Source: Candidatus Moranbacteria bacterium RIFCSPHIGHO2_01_FULL_55_24 (GTDB taxonomy: Bacteria > Patescibacteria > Paceibacteria > Moranbacterales > UBA1568). From it: a stretch of DNA of 64,000 nt. A program made the translations under genes and the position numbers. Below, piece by piece: positions 7,953-13,960 of the stretch. The notes below the pieces were generated by a model. That model was not told the origin of the DNA and did not search any database. It saw only the letters and a program-made list of their open reading frames with translations. The stretch covers positions 557-64,556 of the forward strand of contig MFRW01000011.1 in NCBI GenBank assembly GCA_001786575.1, given 5' to 3'. Numbering within the stretch: position 1 is the first letter of the stretch; each line of letters opens with the position of its first letter.

Positions 7953-9029
7953 CTAGTGTTCGCGCTTCATCATGTACTCTGAAAGCGCTTGCAAAAAAGT
8001 ATAGGCCTCCGGGACAAGCTCCTCTTGGAGCGCTGGGAGTGCCTGCATCCCCTTTTCGATGTACCCGTTCGCGAGGGTTTGGGCGGCCTCGAGAGCCCCA
8101 GTGTTCCTGATGAGCGCTTGGAATTCCAGGATATCTTCTTCGGTCAAGGCGTCGTGCCGTTCCAGAAGTTCCTTCACCCTGGAGCGTTCTTCTTTCGTCC
8201 CCAGCTCGAGCGCCTTCGATACCAGGAGTGTTATCTTTCCCTCCTGGATATCGGACCCGACCGGCTTGCCGATTTCTTTTTCCGTGCCGAAGATTCCGAT
8301 GATATCATCCTGGATCTGGTAGGCGATACCGAAGGGAATGGCATATTCGGAAAATCTCCGCAGTATCTCCGGCTTGGCGCCGCCCAAAAGCGCTCCGAGG
8401 TGGAGCGGCCCTTCGAGGGAATAGCGGGCTGTCTTATTCTCGTACATCCGGAGGATCTCCTCTTGGCTCGCCTCGCGGCGGTATTCCATGTAGACGTCGC
8501 GGGCCTGGCCGACTACCGTATAAGAGACGATTTTCTGGAGGCACGAAAGGGCTTCGAATACCCGCTCTTTAGGAAAAGCCGAGCGGAAGATGACATCGTT
8601 CCCGAATGCGTAGAGCATGTCGCCTAAGATAATGGCGATAGAATTTCCGAAATGAGCGGCATCTTTGCCGGGGAAAATCTTCTCGGCCAGCGTCCGATAG
8701 CGCTCATGGAGCGTGGGTACTCCGTGTCGGAGCGCATCGCGGTCGATGATATCGTCATGCACCAGAAGAAAGGCATGGATGAGCTCCACGCTCACCGCGG
8801 TCCGGAGCATCTCTTCGCGGTCGGTTCCGCCGACGCCGAGGTAGGCATAGTACATGAGTGCTGCCCGCAGACGCTTCCCGCCCGAAAGCACTACATCCCG
8901 CATATGGTCGATCGCTTCCTGGATCAGCGAGTCTTCATGAACTGCCTCTTGGGCGATCGAATCAAAAAAAGCCTCGATATGAGGGCCGATCTGCGATTGG
9001 AAATCTTTGATAAGCGCTTTCGCCTGCAT
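7953..9029 (-). CDS. Trans-polyprenyl diphosphate synthase (GGPP/FPP type)
   Basis: Makes the all-trans allylic starter (FPP or GGPP) that the adjacent cis-prenyltransferase extends. The protein is 358 residues. The first aspartate-rich motif is in LLVHDDIIDRD and the second in QIQDDIIGIFG; GGKRLR near the N-terminus binds IPP. The start at 9029 (MQAKALIKDF) is preferred: an earlier in-frame ATG at 9107 adds 26 residues without family similarity and lies upstream of the extended -10 at 9067-9075. Product chain length cannot be fixed from the sequence. Confidence 0.92.
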   Translation of the reverse strand: MQAKALIKDFQSQIGPHIEAFFDSIAQEAVHEDSLIQEAIDHMRDVVLSGGKRLRAALMYYAYLGVGGTDREEMLRTAVSVELIHAFLLVHDDIIDRDALRHGVPTLHERYRTLAEKIFPGKDAAHFGNSIAIILGDMLYAFGNDVIFRSAFPKERVFEALSCLQKIVSYTVVGQARDVYMEYRREASQEEILRMYENKTARYSLEGPLHLGALLGGAKPEILRRFSEYAIPFGIAYQIQDDIIGIFGTEKEIGKPVGSDIQEGKITLLVSKALELGTKEERSRVKELLERHDALTEEDILEFQALIRNTGALEAAQTLANGYIEKGMQALPALQEELVPEAYTFLQALSEYMMKREH

Positions 9030-9066
9030 AGAAGTTTCGGGTTTTTCTCGAATAGATACAGGTGGG

Positions 9067-9075
9067 AGTATAGCA
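9067..9075 (-). promoter_or_regulatory. Extended -10 promoter of the polyprenyl synthase-uppS pair
   Basis: The minus strand reads TGCTATACT, an extended -10 element, 38 nt before the chosen start at 9029. No good -35 is visible. Confidence 0.5.
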
Positions 9076-9103
9076 CAGAATGCCCGCTCTGGCTCTCCCC
9101 TTT

Positions 9104-9820
9104 TCAACCGAATTGGAGGAACTGGCGATAGCGGTCATAGAGAGCTGCCGTAGCGCGCAGATCCCTCGCATTATAGCGCGCGATCGCATCGCTTTTCCCG
9201 CTCTCGAAGAGCTCCTTCACATCATCCCCGGCCACTCCTTGGATTTTGGGACTCTCTATCCCGAAGGCCCGGCACCAGAGGTGCAGACTCCCCCTGCGAC
9301 GCAGCGCTCCATAGAAGGAGAGCTGCTCGATGAGATCGACGTGGCGGGCGTTTCCCGGCTGGTAGTTGAGATAGCGGTTCGCCAGAAGATTCTTGGAAGG
9401 CCGGATCCCATGGATCGCCGAACGGATCATGAGGAAGGGCACGTCGAACGCCCGGCCATTGAACGTGACGAAGGTATCGTATTTCTCCACCACTTCCCAG
9501 AAGCGCGAGAGCATCTCTTTTTCAGTCATCACCTCATGCTTGAACTCATCCTCCTCGAAACTCTTTTCCTGGCCCTTGGGAGACGCCTGGAAATAGACCG
9601 CTCCTTTGGAGCGTTCCACGTCATAAATGCCGATGGCGACGATTTCTCCGGTCAGCGGCGAGAATCCGAGACCGTCTTTCAGATCGGTCAGAGCAGCCGT
9701 ATATCCCTCTCCGCTGTCGCTTTCCCGTTTGATCCAGCGCGTCAAAACCTCCTGGGTCATCTCATCCAAGCTCTCGAAATCCTCTCCGACGGTTTCTATA
9801 TCGAATACCAAGGTTGCCAT
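9104..9820 (-). CDS. DnaQ-fold (PolB-like) 3'-5' exonuclease
   Basis: A 238-residue predicted exonuclease of the RNase H-like superfamily, close to the stand-alone PolB-like exonucleases. The three exonuclease motifs are visible: Exo I VFDIET at residues 5-10, Exo II FNGRAFDVPFL near 120, and Exo III YNARDLRATAALY near 216. All catalytic acidic residues are kept. It has its own extended -10 element upstream. The natural substrate is not evident; proofreading, repair or RNA trimming are all possible. Confidence 0.87.
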   Translation of the reverse strand: MATLVFDIETVGEDFESLDEMTQEVLTRWIKRESDSGEGYTAALTDLKDGLGFSPLTGEIVAIGIYDVERSKGAVYFQASPKGQEKSFEEDEFKHEVMTEKEMLSRFWEVVEKYDTFVTFNGRAFDVPFLMIRSAIHGIRPSKNLLANRYLNYQPGNARHVDLIEQLSFYGALRRRGSLHLWCRAFGIESPKIQGVAGDDVKELFESGKSDAIARYNARDLRATAALYDRYRQFLQFG

Positions 9821-9840
9821 ACATTCTTTGCTATAACCCT

Positions 9841-9849
9841 ATTTTAGCA
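9841..9849 (-). promoter_or_regulatory. Extended -10 promoter of the exonuclease gene
   Basis: The minus strand reads TGCTAAAAT, about 20 nt before the ATG at 9820. Confidence 0.45.
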
Positions 9850-9856
9850 TAATCAA

Positions 9857-9886
9857 AAATCCCCACACGAGGAGGGGATTTCTTGT
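9857..9886 (-). terminator. Terminator after the tRNA-Glu-linked cargo region
   Basis: The stem AAATCCCC/GGGGATTT with a 9-nt loop is followed on the minus strand by a T-rich stretch. It ends transcripts of the 376-residue cargo gene. It may originally have been the tRNA-Glu terminator, because it lies directly downstream of the distal tRNA-Glu fragment. Confidence 0.75.
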
Positions 9887-9887
9887 T

Positions 9888-9904
9888 TGTAGCCCTAAGG
9901 GGAA
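9888..9904 (-). repeat. Distal partial copy of the tRNA-Glu 3' end (putative attachment site)
   Basis: TGTAGCCCTAAGGGGAA here is identical to 11296-11312, which covers the end of the tRNA-Glu acceptor, part of its T-stem and the first downstream bases. A third copy lies at 11107-11123. Together they bracket the AT-rich cargo gene, as expected for target-site copies made by site-specific integration into a tRNA 3' end. Confidence 0.75.
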
Positions 9905-9914
9905 ATCTCACTAC

Positions 9915-11045
9915 TTAATACCTCTTAAGAGTATCGAGCACTCCAATTAATTTTTGCGTGTTATATATTCCAGAAGGCACATCGGAAAAAGCGATATTCA
10001 GATCGTAACCATTATCATTGTAATGTAGGTCATATTTCATACCGTAAGAAGAGTTATGTGAATAGACAACACCCTGGGACCCATTCCATTTAAATGTCTC
10101 GGTTGAAACTTTACAAGCTCTTTGGGGAATACTGTATCCACAAGGGCTTGAGGTCTTAGTAGGATCAGGCGCTAATTTTGCTTCTATTTCTGCAATAGAC
10201 TCATCATAGCCCTGCTCATTGTTACTGCTGATGTTGACTTTAGCTTGGTCAGTCTTTTCTTTGCTGTAATATGTCTGACTATAATATTTTCTTCCGTTGG
10301 GCTGATCAATCGTCATGCTCTGAGATGAGGCTACTTTGTACTCCGGAAAGGTTTCTTTCGTAGGACCAAGTAATCCTGATGGTATGGCAAGTCTCTGCTT
10401 ATGCCCAACATACATCACGCCGAATACAGAACCCACAACTAGGACCACAACTACTATTGAAGCTATCAGGCAACCCTTACCGTGTCTCTTTGAAGGTGGT
10501 ATTTGGCTTTCTGATTCGAGTGATTGTTTAGAACGAATAGTCTCTACCTTAGCTGCCAGGTTGCCTTTTCTTATAAATATGCCAAAAATTAGTAGCCAGA
10601 TAAGCAGCAAAGGAATTCTGACAAAGAGCGCGGAAAAAGGTGACCCAAAAGTTGATCCCAGAATGAGATCAAAATTTATTATTAGAGCAGGATACCCAAA
10701 ATAGACAAACAGTCCAAGTGTGAGAATCAGATAGGCCCATGTAGATCCATAGTTAAGAAGAACCAAAAAAGGGATTGAAAACACTAGCCAACCAATACCA
10801 TATATAAGAATCATCAAAAAAACTATACCGGCAGGGAAGCTCATAGAAGGATCTTCGCTTACAAGTAAGTTATTTGTATATATATTAATAGCGGCCGCAA
10901 GTAAGAAAGATAAAAGATAGACTAAAATCGCCTGTCCTCTATAGGACTTCATCCATGACAAGGAATAGTAATTGCTTACCTGACATTCCAGTTCTTTGGA
11001 AGTAGAGTTGGACGATCGGAAAATATTTGGCAAAGAGAGTGCCAT
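9915..11045 (-). CDS. AT-rich cargo membrane protein, unknown function
   Basis: A 376-residue protein I do not recognise. The N-terminal half has about four membrane helices (roughly residues 36-56, 68-98, 100-130 and 138-160). A cytoplasmic linker follows, then a further helix (about 193-217) and an extracytoplasmic C-terminal domain of about 155 residues. That domain is rich in Ser, Tyr and Asn and has two cysteines (C302, C310) that could pair. The gene is visibly richer in A and T than its neighbours and uses many AT-ending codons. It has its own promoter and terminator and is bracketed by tRNA-Glu 3' fragments. These are signs of recent acquisition as a cassette. It shows no resemblance to a recombinase. 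Confidence 0.8.
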   Translation of the reverse strand: MALSLPNIFRSSNSTSKELECQVSNYYSLSWMKSYRGQAILVYLLSFLLAAAINIYTNNLLVSEDPSMSFPAGIVFLMILIYGIGWLVFSIPFLVLLNYGSTWAYLILTLGLFVYFGYPALIINFDLILGSTFGSPFSALFVRIPLLLIWLLIFGIFIRKGNLAAKVETIRSKQSLESESQIPPSKRHGKGCLIASIVVVVLVVGSVFGVMYVGHKQRLAIPSGLLGPTKETFPEYKVASSQSMTIDQPNGRKYYSQTYYSKEKTDQAKVNISSNNEQGYDESIAEIEAKLAPDPTKTSSPCGYSIPQRACKVSTETFKWNGSQGVVYSHNSSYGMKYDLHYNDNGYDLNIAFSDVPSGIYNTQKLIGVLDTLKRY

Positions 11046-11079
11046 AAAAACTTTATTAGTAAATCAAATATTTATGCAC

Positions 11080-11088
11080 ATTATATCA
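11080..11088 (-). promoter_or_regulatory. Extended -10 promoter of the cargo gene
   Basis: The minus strand reads TGATATAAT, 35 nt before the ATG at 11045. The -35 position would fall at the edge of the tRNA-Glu 3' fragment (about 11103-11108), so promoter strength may depend on the junction sequence. Confidence 0.6.
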
Positions 11089-11104
11089 CATACCAAATCT
11101 AAAC

Positions 11105-11250
11105 TAAGCCCTAAGGGGAATCGAACTACTCGTCCGCCAGTAGGCGGACTGCGTTCTATAGGGTTTCCACCCTCTAGCCCCTCCGGGTCACCCCATACGG
11201 GGAAACAAGTGTTTCCCCGACCCCCTTCCTTGTTCGCTTCCCCTTAGGAG
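11105..11250 (-). repeat. Structured repeat module, tRNA-Glu copy
   Basis: A 146-bp non-coding unit with imperfect terminal inverted repeats: CTAAGGGGAATCGAAC (11111-11126) against the inverted copy at 11232-11247, 15 of 16 matching. The 11107-11126 end is a copy of the tRNA-Glu T-loop, T-stem and acceptor. Internal hairpins are at 11132-11149 (7-bp stem), 11156-11177 (9-bp stem, GGAA loop on the minus strand), a short CCC/GGG hairpin near 11179-11188, and GGGGAAAC/GTTTCCCC near 11199-11218. The core aligns with the module at 11788-11915, with paired substitutions in the stems. Confidence 0.8.
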
Positions 11251-11253
11251 CAA

Positions 11254-11292
11254 ATTACAAAAGGCTACCCATAAAGAGTAGCCTTTTGTAAT
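11254..11292 (-). terminator. Terminator downstream of tRNA-Glu
   Basis: A perfect 15-bp inverted repeat (ATTACAAAAGGCTAC, 11254-11268, with 11278-11292) around a 9-nt loop lies just after the 3' end of tRNA-Glu. The stem's A/T-rich outer part can serve as the U-tract in either direction. Confidence 0.75.
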
Positions 11293-11297
11293 GACTG

Positions 11298-11369
11298 TAG
11301 CCCTAAGGGGAATCGGACCCCTGTTTTCTCCGTGAGAGGGAGATGTCCTAGCCGCTAGACGATAGGGCC
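11298..11369 (-). tRNA. tRNA-Glu (CTC)
   Basis: A 72-nt cloverleaf: acceptor GGCCCTA/TAGGGCT, anticodon stem TCTCC/GGAGA and loop CTCTCAC giving anticodon CTC. CCA is not encoded. Oddities are a G1-U72 wobble and the T-loop TCCGATT, which has C instead of the near-universal T at position 55. The nearby fragment at 11107-11126 keeps the canonical TTCGATT. Its 3' end is repeated at 11107 and 9888. Confidence 0.93.
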
Positions 11370-11383
11370 ATATTGTTTCTTTG

Positions 11384-11454
11384 CAGGGGCGGTAGGAATC
11401 GAACCTACGCTAACGGTTTTGGAGACCGTTGTACTACCACTATACGACGCCCCC
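11384..11454 (-). tRNA. tRNA-Trp (CCA)
   Basis: A 71-nt cloverleaf: acceptor GGGGGCG/CGCCCCT, anticodon stem ACGGT/ACCGT, loop CTCCAAA giving anticodon CCA, T-loop TTCGATT and discriminator G, as expected for bacterial tRNA-Trp. It lies between rpmG and tRNA-Glu; the secE-nusG pair that often follows is not here. Confidence 0.95.
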
Positions 11455-11542
11455 GAATCCTTATCGGGATTTTCTCGGTTTATATTACCAGAGAATTTTT
11501 GACGAAACTACTCTACTGCCTCTGCTTAGCACGACGCCCCAC

Positions 11543-11571
11543 CAAAAACCGAGAACTTATTTGCTCTCGGT
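11543..11571 (-). terminator. Terminator overlapping the 3' end of rpmG
   Basis: The minus-strand stem ACCGAGAGC/GTTCTCGGT (one mismatch), followed by a T-run at 11544-11548, overlaps the last codons of rpmG and its stop codon. It partly insulates rpmG from tRNA-Trp downstream. Confidence 0.65.
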
Positions 11572-11718
11572 ATGGGTGGTATTCTTCCGGCAGAAGTTGC
11601 AGTATTTGGAAAGAGAGAGCTTCTCTTTTACCTTCTTCTTGTTGCGCTTGGTGTAATGCGTGATGCGGCCGCACTCGCTGCACTTCATCTTCGCCATCGT
11701 GTCCTTGATCTTGCCCAT
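11557..11718 (-). CDS. rpmG: 50S ribosomal protein L33 (zinc-binding)
   Basis: A 53-residue large-subunit protein, read by hand because it is short: MGKIKDTMAKMKCSECGR..., with two CxxC zinc pairs (C13/C16 and C40/C43) and the typical KYCNFCRKNTTHTESK C-terminus. An alternative start at the internal ATG (MAKMKCSEC) has the better ribosome-binding sequence (AAGGA) and a length closer to the family. Either is possible. It is flanked by tRNA-Thr and tRNA-Trp, a common bacterial arrangement. Confidence 0.93.
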   Translation of the reverse strand: MGKIKDTMAKMKCSECGRITHYTKRNKKKVKEKLSLSKYCNFCRKNTTHTESK

Positions 11719-11753
11719 AATATCTCTCTCGCAGTCAAATTTAAAACTTTATT

Positions 11754-11782
11754 ACTGTACGTGAAAAACAGGGTTTCGTCAA
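11754..11782 (-). promoter_or_regulatory. Promoter of rpmG
   Basis: On the minus strand TTGACG (11777-11782), a 17-bp spacer and TACAGT (11754-11759) lie 36 nt before rpmG. It sits immediately downstream of the tRNA-Thr 3' fragment, so the inserted module does not separate rpmG from its promoter. Confidence 0.65.
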
Positions 11783-11787
11783 CTCTT

Positions 11788-11915
11788 TGAGCCGTTGACC
11801 GGGATTTCACTCGCTTCGCTCTCTATAGGGCTTCCGCCCTCTAGTCCTGCTCCGCAGGTCACCCCAAACGGGAAACTCCCGTTTCCCGACCCCTTCCCGT
11901 TCAATCCCTCGATTG
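11788..11915 (-). repeat. Structured repeat module, tRNA-Thr copy
   Basis: A 128-bp non-coding unit whose one end (11788-11806) duplicates the last part of tRNA-Thr(GGT) plus flank, and whose other end (11896-11908) is an inverted copy of that tRNA's T-arm. Internal hairpins match those of the tRNA-Glu module: CTATAGGGC/GCCCTCTAG at 11823-11844, CCTGC/GCAGG at about 11846-11858 and GGGAAAC/GTTTCCC at about 11870-11887. Stem changes relative to the other copy are paired (C-G for T-A at the GGAA-loop closing pair). No cargo gene is present. Confidence 0.8.
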
Positions 11916-11968
11916 AGCAAGTTATGGGTCGCATGATTTATGAATATACTAACCTCTGAACTTACTTG

Positions 11969-12041
11969 AGCCGTTGACCGGGATTGAACCGGTGACCCCC
12001 ACCTTACCATGGTGGTGCTCTACCAGCTGAGCTACAACGGC
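11969..12041 (-). tRNA. tRNA-Thr (GGT)
   Basis: A 73-nt cloverleaf: acceptor GCCGTTG/CAACGGC, anticodon stem CCACC/GGTGG with loop ATGGTAA giving anticodon GGT, T-loop TTCAATC and discriminator T. CCA is not encoded. About 20 nt of its 3' end are repeated at 11788-11806. Confidence 0.96.
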
Positions 12042-12051
12042 TGAAATCATA

Positions 12052-12069
12052 CCGGCCCCATGGGGCCGG
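12052..12069. repeat. Perfect palindrome between tRNA-Tyr and tRNA-Thr(GGT)
   Basis: CCGGCCCCATGGGGCCGG is self-complementary over 18 bp and can be extended by ATA/TAT flanks. In the tRNA transcript it would form a hairpin separating the two tRNAs, perhaps a processing signal. No T-run follows. Confidence 0.6.
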
Positions 12070-12081
12070 GTATGCTTCTTG

Positions 12082-12366
12082 TGGGCAGGGAGGGATTCGA
12101 ACCCCCGTAGGCATAAGCCGCCTGATTTCATGGAATCCAAAGATTTCTCTTCGGCATGGACTATATCTTCACCTGTTCTAGGTGCTCTGGTATCTAGTCT
12201 CTACGGCGCTCCCCAGCCTAATGCTAGGGTTCCCACGGTATTCGCATATTCTCTATTTACGAGAACTTAGCCTTCACCGTTATCCCAGAGAGTTCATCTG
12301 AAAGTCCCCTTTCAGAGCTGCAATTTTCTTACAGTCAGGTGCGATTGACCACTCCGCCACCTACCC
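12082..12366 (-). tRNA. tRNA-Tyr (GTA) interrupted by a group I intron
   Basis: Exon 1 is 12331-12366 (36 nt) and exon 2 is 12082-12128 (47 nt). Joined, they give an 83-nt class II tRNA with acceptor GGGTAGG/CCTGCCC, anticodon stem CCTGA/TCAGG, loop CTGTAAA with anticodon GTA, a long variable arm and T-loop TTCGAAT. The intron splits the anticodon between positions 35 and 36. A Leu or Ser assignment is excluded by the CTGTAAA loop, as in E. coli tRNA-Tyr. Confidence 0.93.
12129..12330 (-). ncRNA. Group I self-splicing intron in tRNA-Tyr
   Basis: A 202-nt intron with no reading frame of its own. The 5' exon ends in CTGT and can pair with the internal guide GCAG at intron positions 10-13, placing a U-G wobble exactly at the 5' splice site; the intron ends in G. 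Core helices are visible: P2 (12298-12315, 7 bp), P7 from GACTA/TAGTC strands at 12195-12199 and 12159-12163, P8 (12170-12184, 5 bp) and a GAAA-capped P9 (12137-12154). The stretch AGAGACTAGATAC...AAGATATAGTCC corresponds to the conserved R and S elements of tRNA group I introns. Confidence 0.9.
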
Positions 12367-12388
12367 ATTTTCTCTTTTATTCCCTATG

Positions 12389-12461
12389 AGCCACCCGTCG
12401 GGCTCGAACCGACGACCCACGGTTTACAAAACCGTTGCTCTACCAACTGAGCTAGGGTGGC
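12389..12461 (-). tRNA. tRNA-Thr (TGT)
   Basis: A 73-nt cloverleaf: acceptor GCCACCC/GGGTGGC, anticodon stem ACGGT/ACCGT, loop TTTGTAA giving anticodon TGT, T-loop TTCGAGC and discriminator T. It is the first tRNA of the Thr-Tyr-Thr cluster. No copy of its 3' end is seen downstream. Confidence 0.96.
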
Positions 12462-12464
12462 TTT

Positions 12465-12488
12465 TGGATACTCTTAAGAATATCCAAC
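12465..12488. repeat. Near-perfect 24-bp palindrome before tRNA-Thr(TGT)
   Basis: TTGGATACTCTTAAGAATATCCAA is self-complementary apart from one pair. It lies between the end of the TPR gene and the tRNA cluster. It could be a weak terminator (no clear T-run), a processing hairpin or a binding site. Confidence 0.5.
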
Positions 12489-12513
12489 TTCAGAAAATCT
12501 ATCAAGGGAGACC

Positions 12514-13314
12514 CTAACGCTGGGTCAGGAATTTTTCCAACCGCCGGATCTTGATCTTCACCAAGCGGTGTACCGGGGAAAGCTTCAGCACCTGGCGGTA
12601 GCATTCCTTGGCATCCTTCACGTTCCCTGTCTCCATGTAGTAGTCACCGAGGGCTTCGTACGAGGAGAAATCTTTCGGATTGGCCGCGATCCTCGCGATC
12701 AGATCCTCTTCGGGAGACTGTGCGCGCAGGCGTCTCTTCCTGCCTTCCGGCTCGGCTGCTTGATCGCTTACCATGGGCCGCTCGATCCGTTCGCCCTCTT
12801 CTCTTACGGCCATCTCCCTCCTTCCGAACGCTTCCATTTCCGGAACCGCTTTTTGCAGGGGCGCGGTTCCAGTATCTCTCCGACGGCGAAAGATGGGCAT
12901 CTCAAGTCCGGAAGAAATTCTCGGCTGCGATGCGATTGCCGCTTCTTCGCGGCGCTCCTCTTTTTCCTCTACGAGAGGAGCGGCTGTCTTCTGCTCTCTC
13001 TCGCGCACGACGCTTTCGCTCACTTTCTTCCGGCTTGCCCGGATAGACTGAAGCCATTCATGGAGCCTGTTGTGCATGCGGAGCGATCTTGTCTTGGAGC
13101 GCTGCGCCGCTTTTTCAAGAAGGCGCAGGAAAAATTCTTTCGTGCGGGAAAAGTGAGGTCGTACCCGTCCTTCCTGATCCATGCGTGAGATCTTTTCGGC
13201 GACTGCCGGATCAGATCCTTTCCGCGAGAGATACCAGAGAAGAAACGCGAGGCTTACGACGATAACGATAGGGGGGACAATCAGATACCACATGGAAGTG
13301 GAGGTAACAGGCAA
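12514..13314 (-). CDS. Membrane-anchored TPR-repeat protein
   Basis: A 266-residue protein with one N-terminal membrane helix (about residues 9-29) and a long basic/acidic, probably disordered segment. One clear tetratricopeptide motif lies near the C-terminus (about 212-255: ANPKDFSSYEALGDYYMETG, then NVKDAKECYRQVLKLSP). TPRs mediate protein-protein contacts. It starts 25 nt after tsf, so it probably shares the rpsB-tsf transcript. A second ATG seven codons in is an alternative start. Partner unknown. Confidence 0.82.
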   Translation of the reverse strand: MPVTSTSMWYLIVPPIVIVVSLAFLLWYLSRKGSDPAVAEKISRMDQEGRVRPHFSRTKEFFLRLLEKAAQRSKTRSLRMHNRLHEWLQSIRASRKKVSESVVREREQKTAAPLVEEKEERREEAAIASQPRISSGLEMPIFRRRRDTGTAPLQKAVPEMEAFGRREMAVREEGERIERPMVSDQAAEPEGRKRRLRAQSPEEDLIARIAANPKDFSSYEALGDYYMETGNVKDAKECYRQVLKLSPVHRLVKIKIRRLEKFLTQR

Positions 13315-13339
13315 TGCTTACAGTTCTATTCTACTACAT

Positions 13340-13948
13340 CTATACCTCGAAGCGCACGAACCCGCCAATTTGGATATTTTCACCGATTTTATGGATCTTT
13401 TCCGTCAGGAGCTCCTGGACCGTTTTGGAAGGGTCTTTGACGAAGCTCTGCGTCAGAAGGGCATTTTCGGTGCGGAATTTCTCTTCCTTGCCGGAAAGGA
13501 TCTTTTCAACCATATCCCCTGTCTTCCCTTCCTGGGCCAATTGCTCACGCCAAGCTTCCTTCTCTTTGTCGATAAGCTCCTGCGGCACTTCCTCCGGTTT
13601 TACGTACGCCGGCGCCGCGGCGGTGATGTGCATGGCTATATCGCGTCCGAGTTCCTGGAATTCCTCGTTCCGCGCAACAAAGTCCGTTTCGCAGTAGAGT
13701 TTCACGAGCGCCCCGATGCGATTGTTCGAATGCACATAGGAAGTAACGATACCTTCGTGCGTCTCGCGGTCGCCCTTCTTCGTGGCCTTGTCTTGGCCGC
13801 GCTTCTTCAGAATCTCCAAGGCTTTCGCTTCATCGCCCCCGGCTTCATCATATGCCTTTTTCACATCCACGATACCGGCACCGGTCTTTTCCCGAAGCGC
13901 CTTGATTTGTTCCATTTGGCTCATAGCGTGTTTCTTTTTATCTGCCAA
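13340..13948 (-). CDS. tsf: Elongation factor Ts, short form
   Basis: The nucleotide exchange factor for EF-Tu. At 202 residues it is much shorter than the E. coli protein (283) and resembles the compact Thermus/CPR form with a single core subdomain. The N-terminal UBA-like domain has IKALREKTGAGIVDVKKA, and the core has the ETDFVARNEEF motif that inserts beside the EF-Tu nucleotide pocket. It follows rpsB by 12 nt. Confidence 0.97.
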   Translation of the reverse strand: MADKKKHAMSQMEQIKALREKTGAGIVDVKKAYDEAGGDEAKALEILKKRGQDKATKKGDRETHEGIVTSYVHSNNRIGALVKLYCETDFVARNEEFQELGRDIAMHITAAAPAYVKPEEVPQELIDKEKEAWREQLAQEGKTGDMVEKILSGKEEKFRTENALLTQSFVKDPSKTVQELLTEKIHKIGENIQIGGFVRFEV

Positions 13949-13960
13949 TTAGTCAGGGTT

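Noticed and set aside
11254..11292. The 15-bp inverted repeat after tRNA-Glu as part of the repeat module
   Set aside because: It has no counterpart in the tRNA-Thr copy and is well explained as a terminator.
9888..11312. Insertion sequence or transposon as explanation of the cargo region
   Set aside because: No transposase and no target duplications of IS type; the repeats are tRNA 3' fragments.
11807..12140. Two small minus-strand frames over tRNA-Thr(GGT) and the repeat module
   Set aside because: They read through a tRNA and a non-coding hairpin unit and have no family similarity.
12079..12270. Small plus-strand frame across tRNA-Tyr (starting MWAGRDSNPRRHKPPD)
   Set aside because: It is the antisense of tRNA-Tyr and its intron; this peptide pattern is a well-known artefact of translating tRNA complements.
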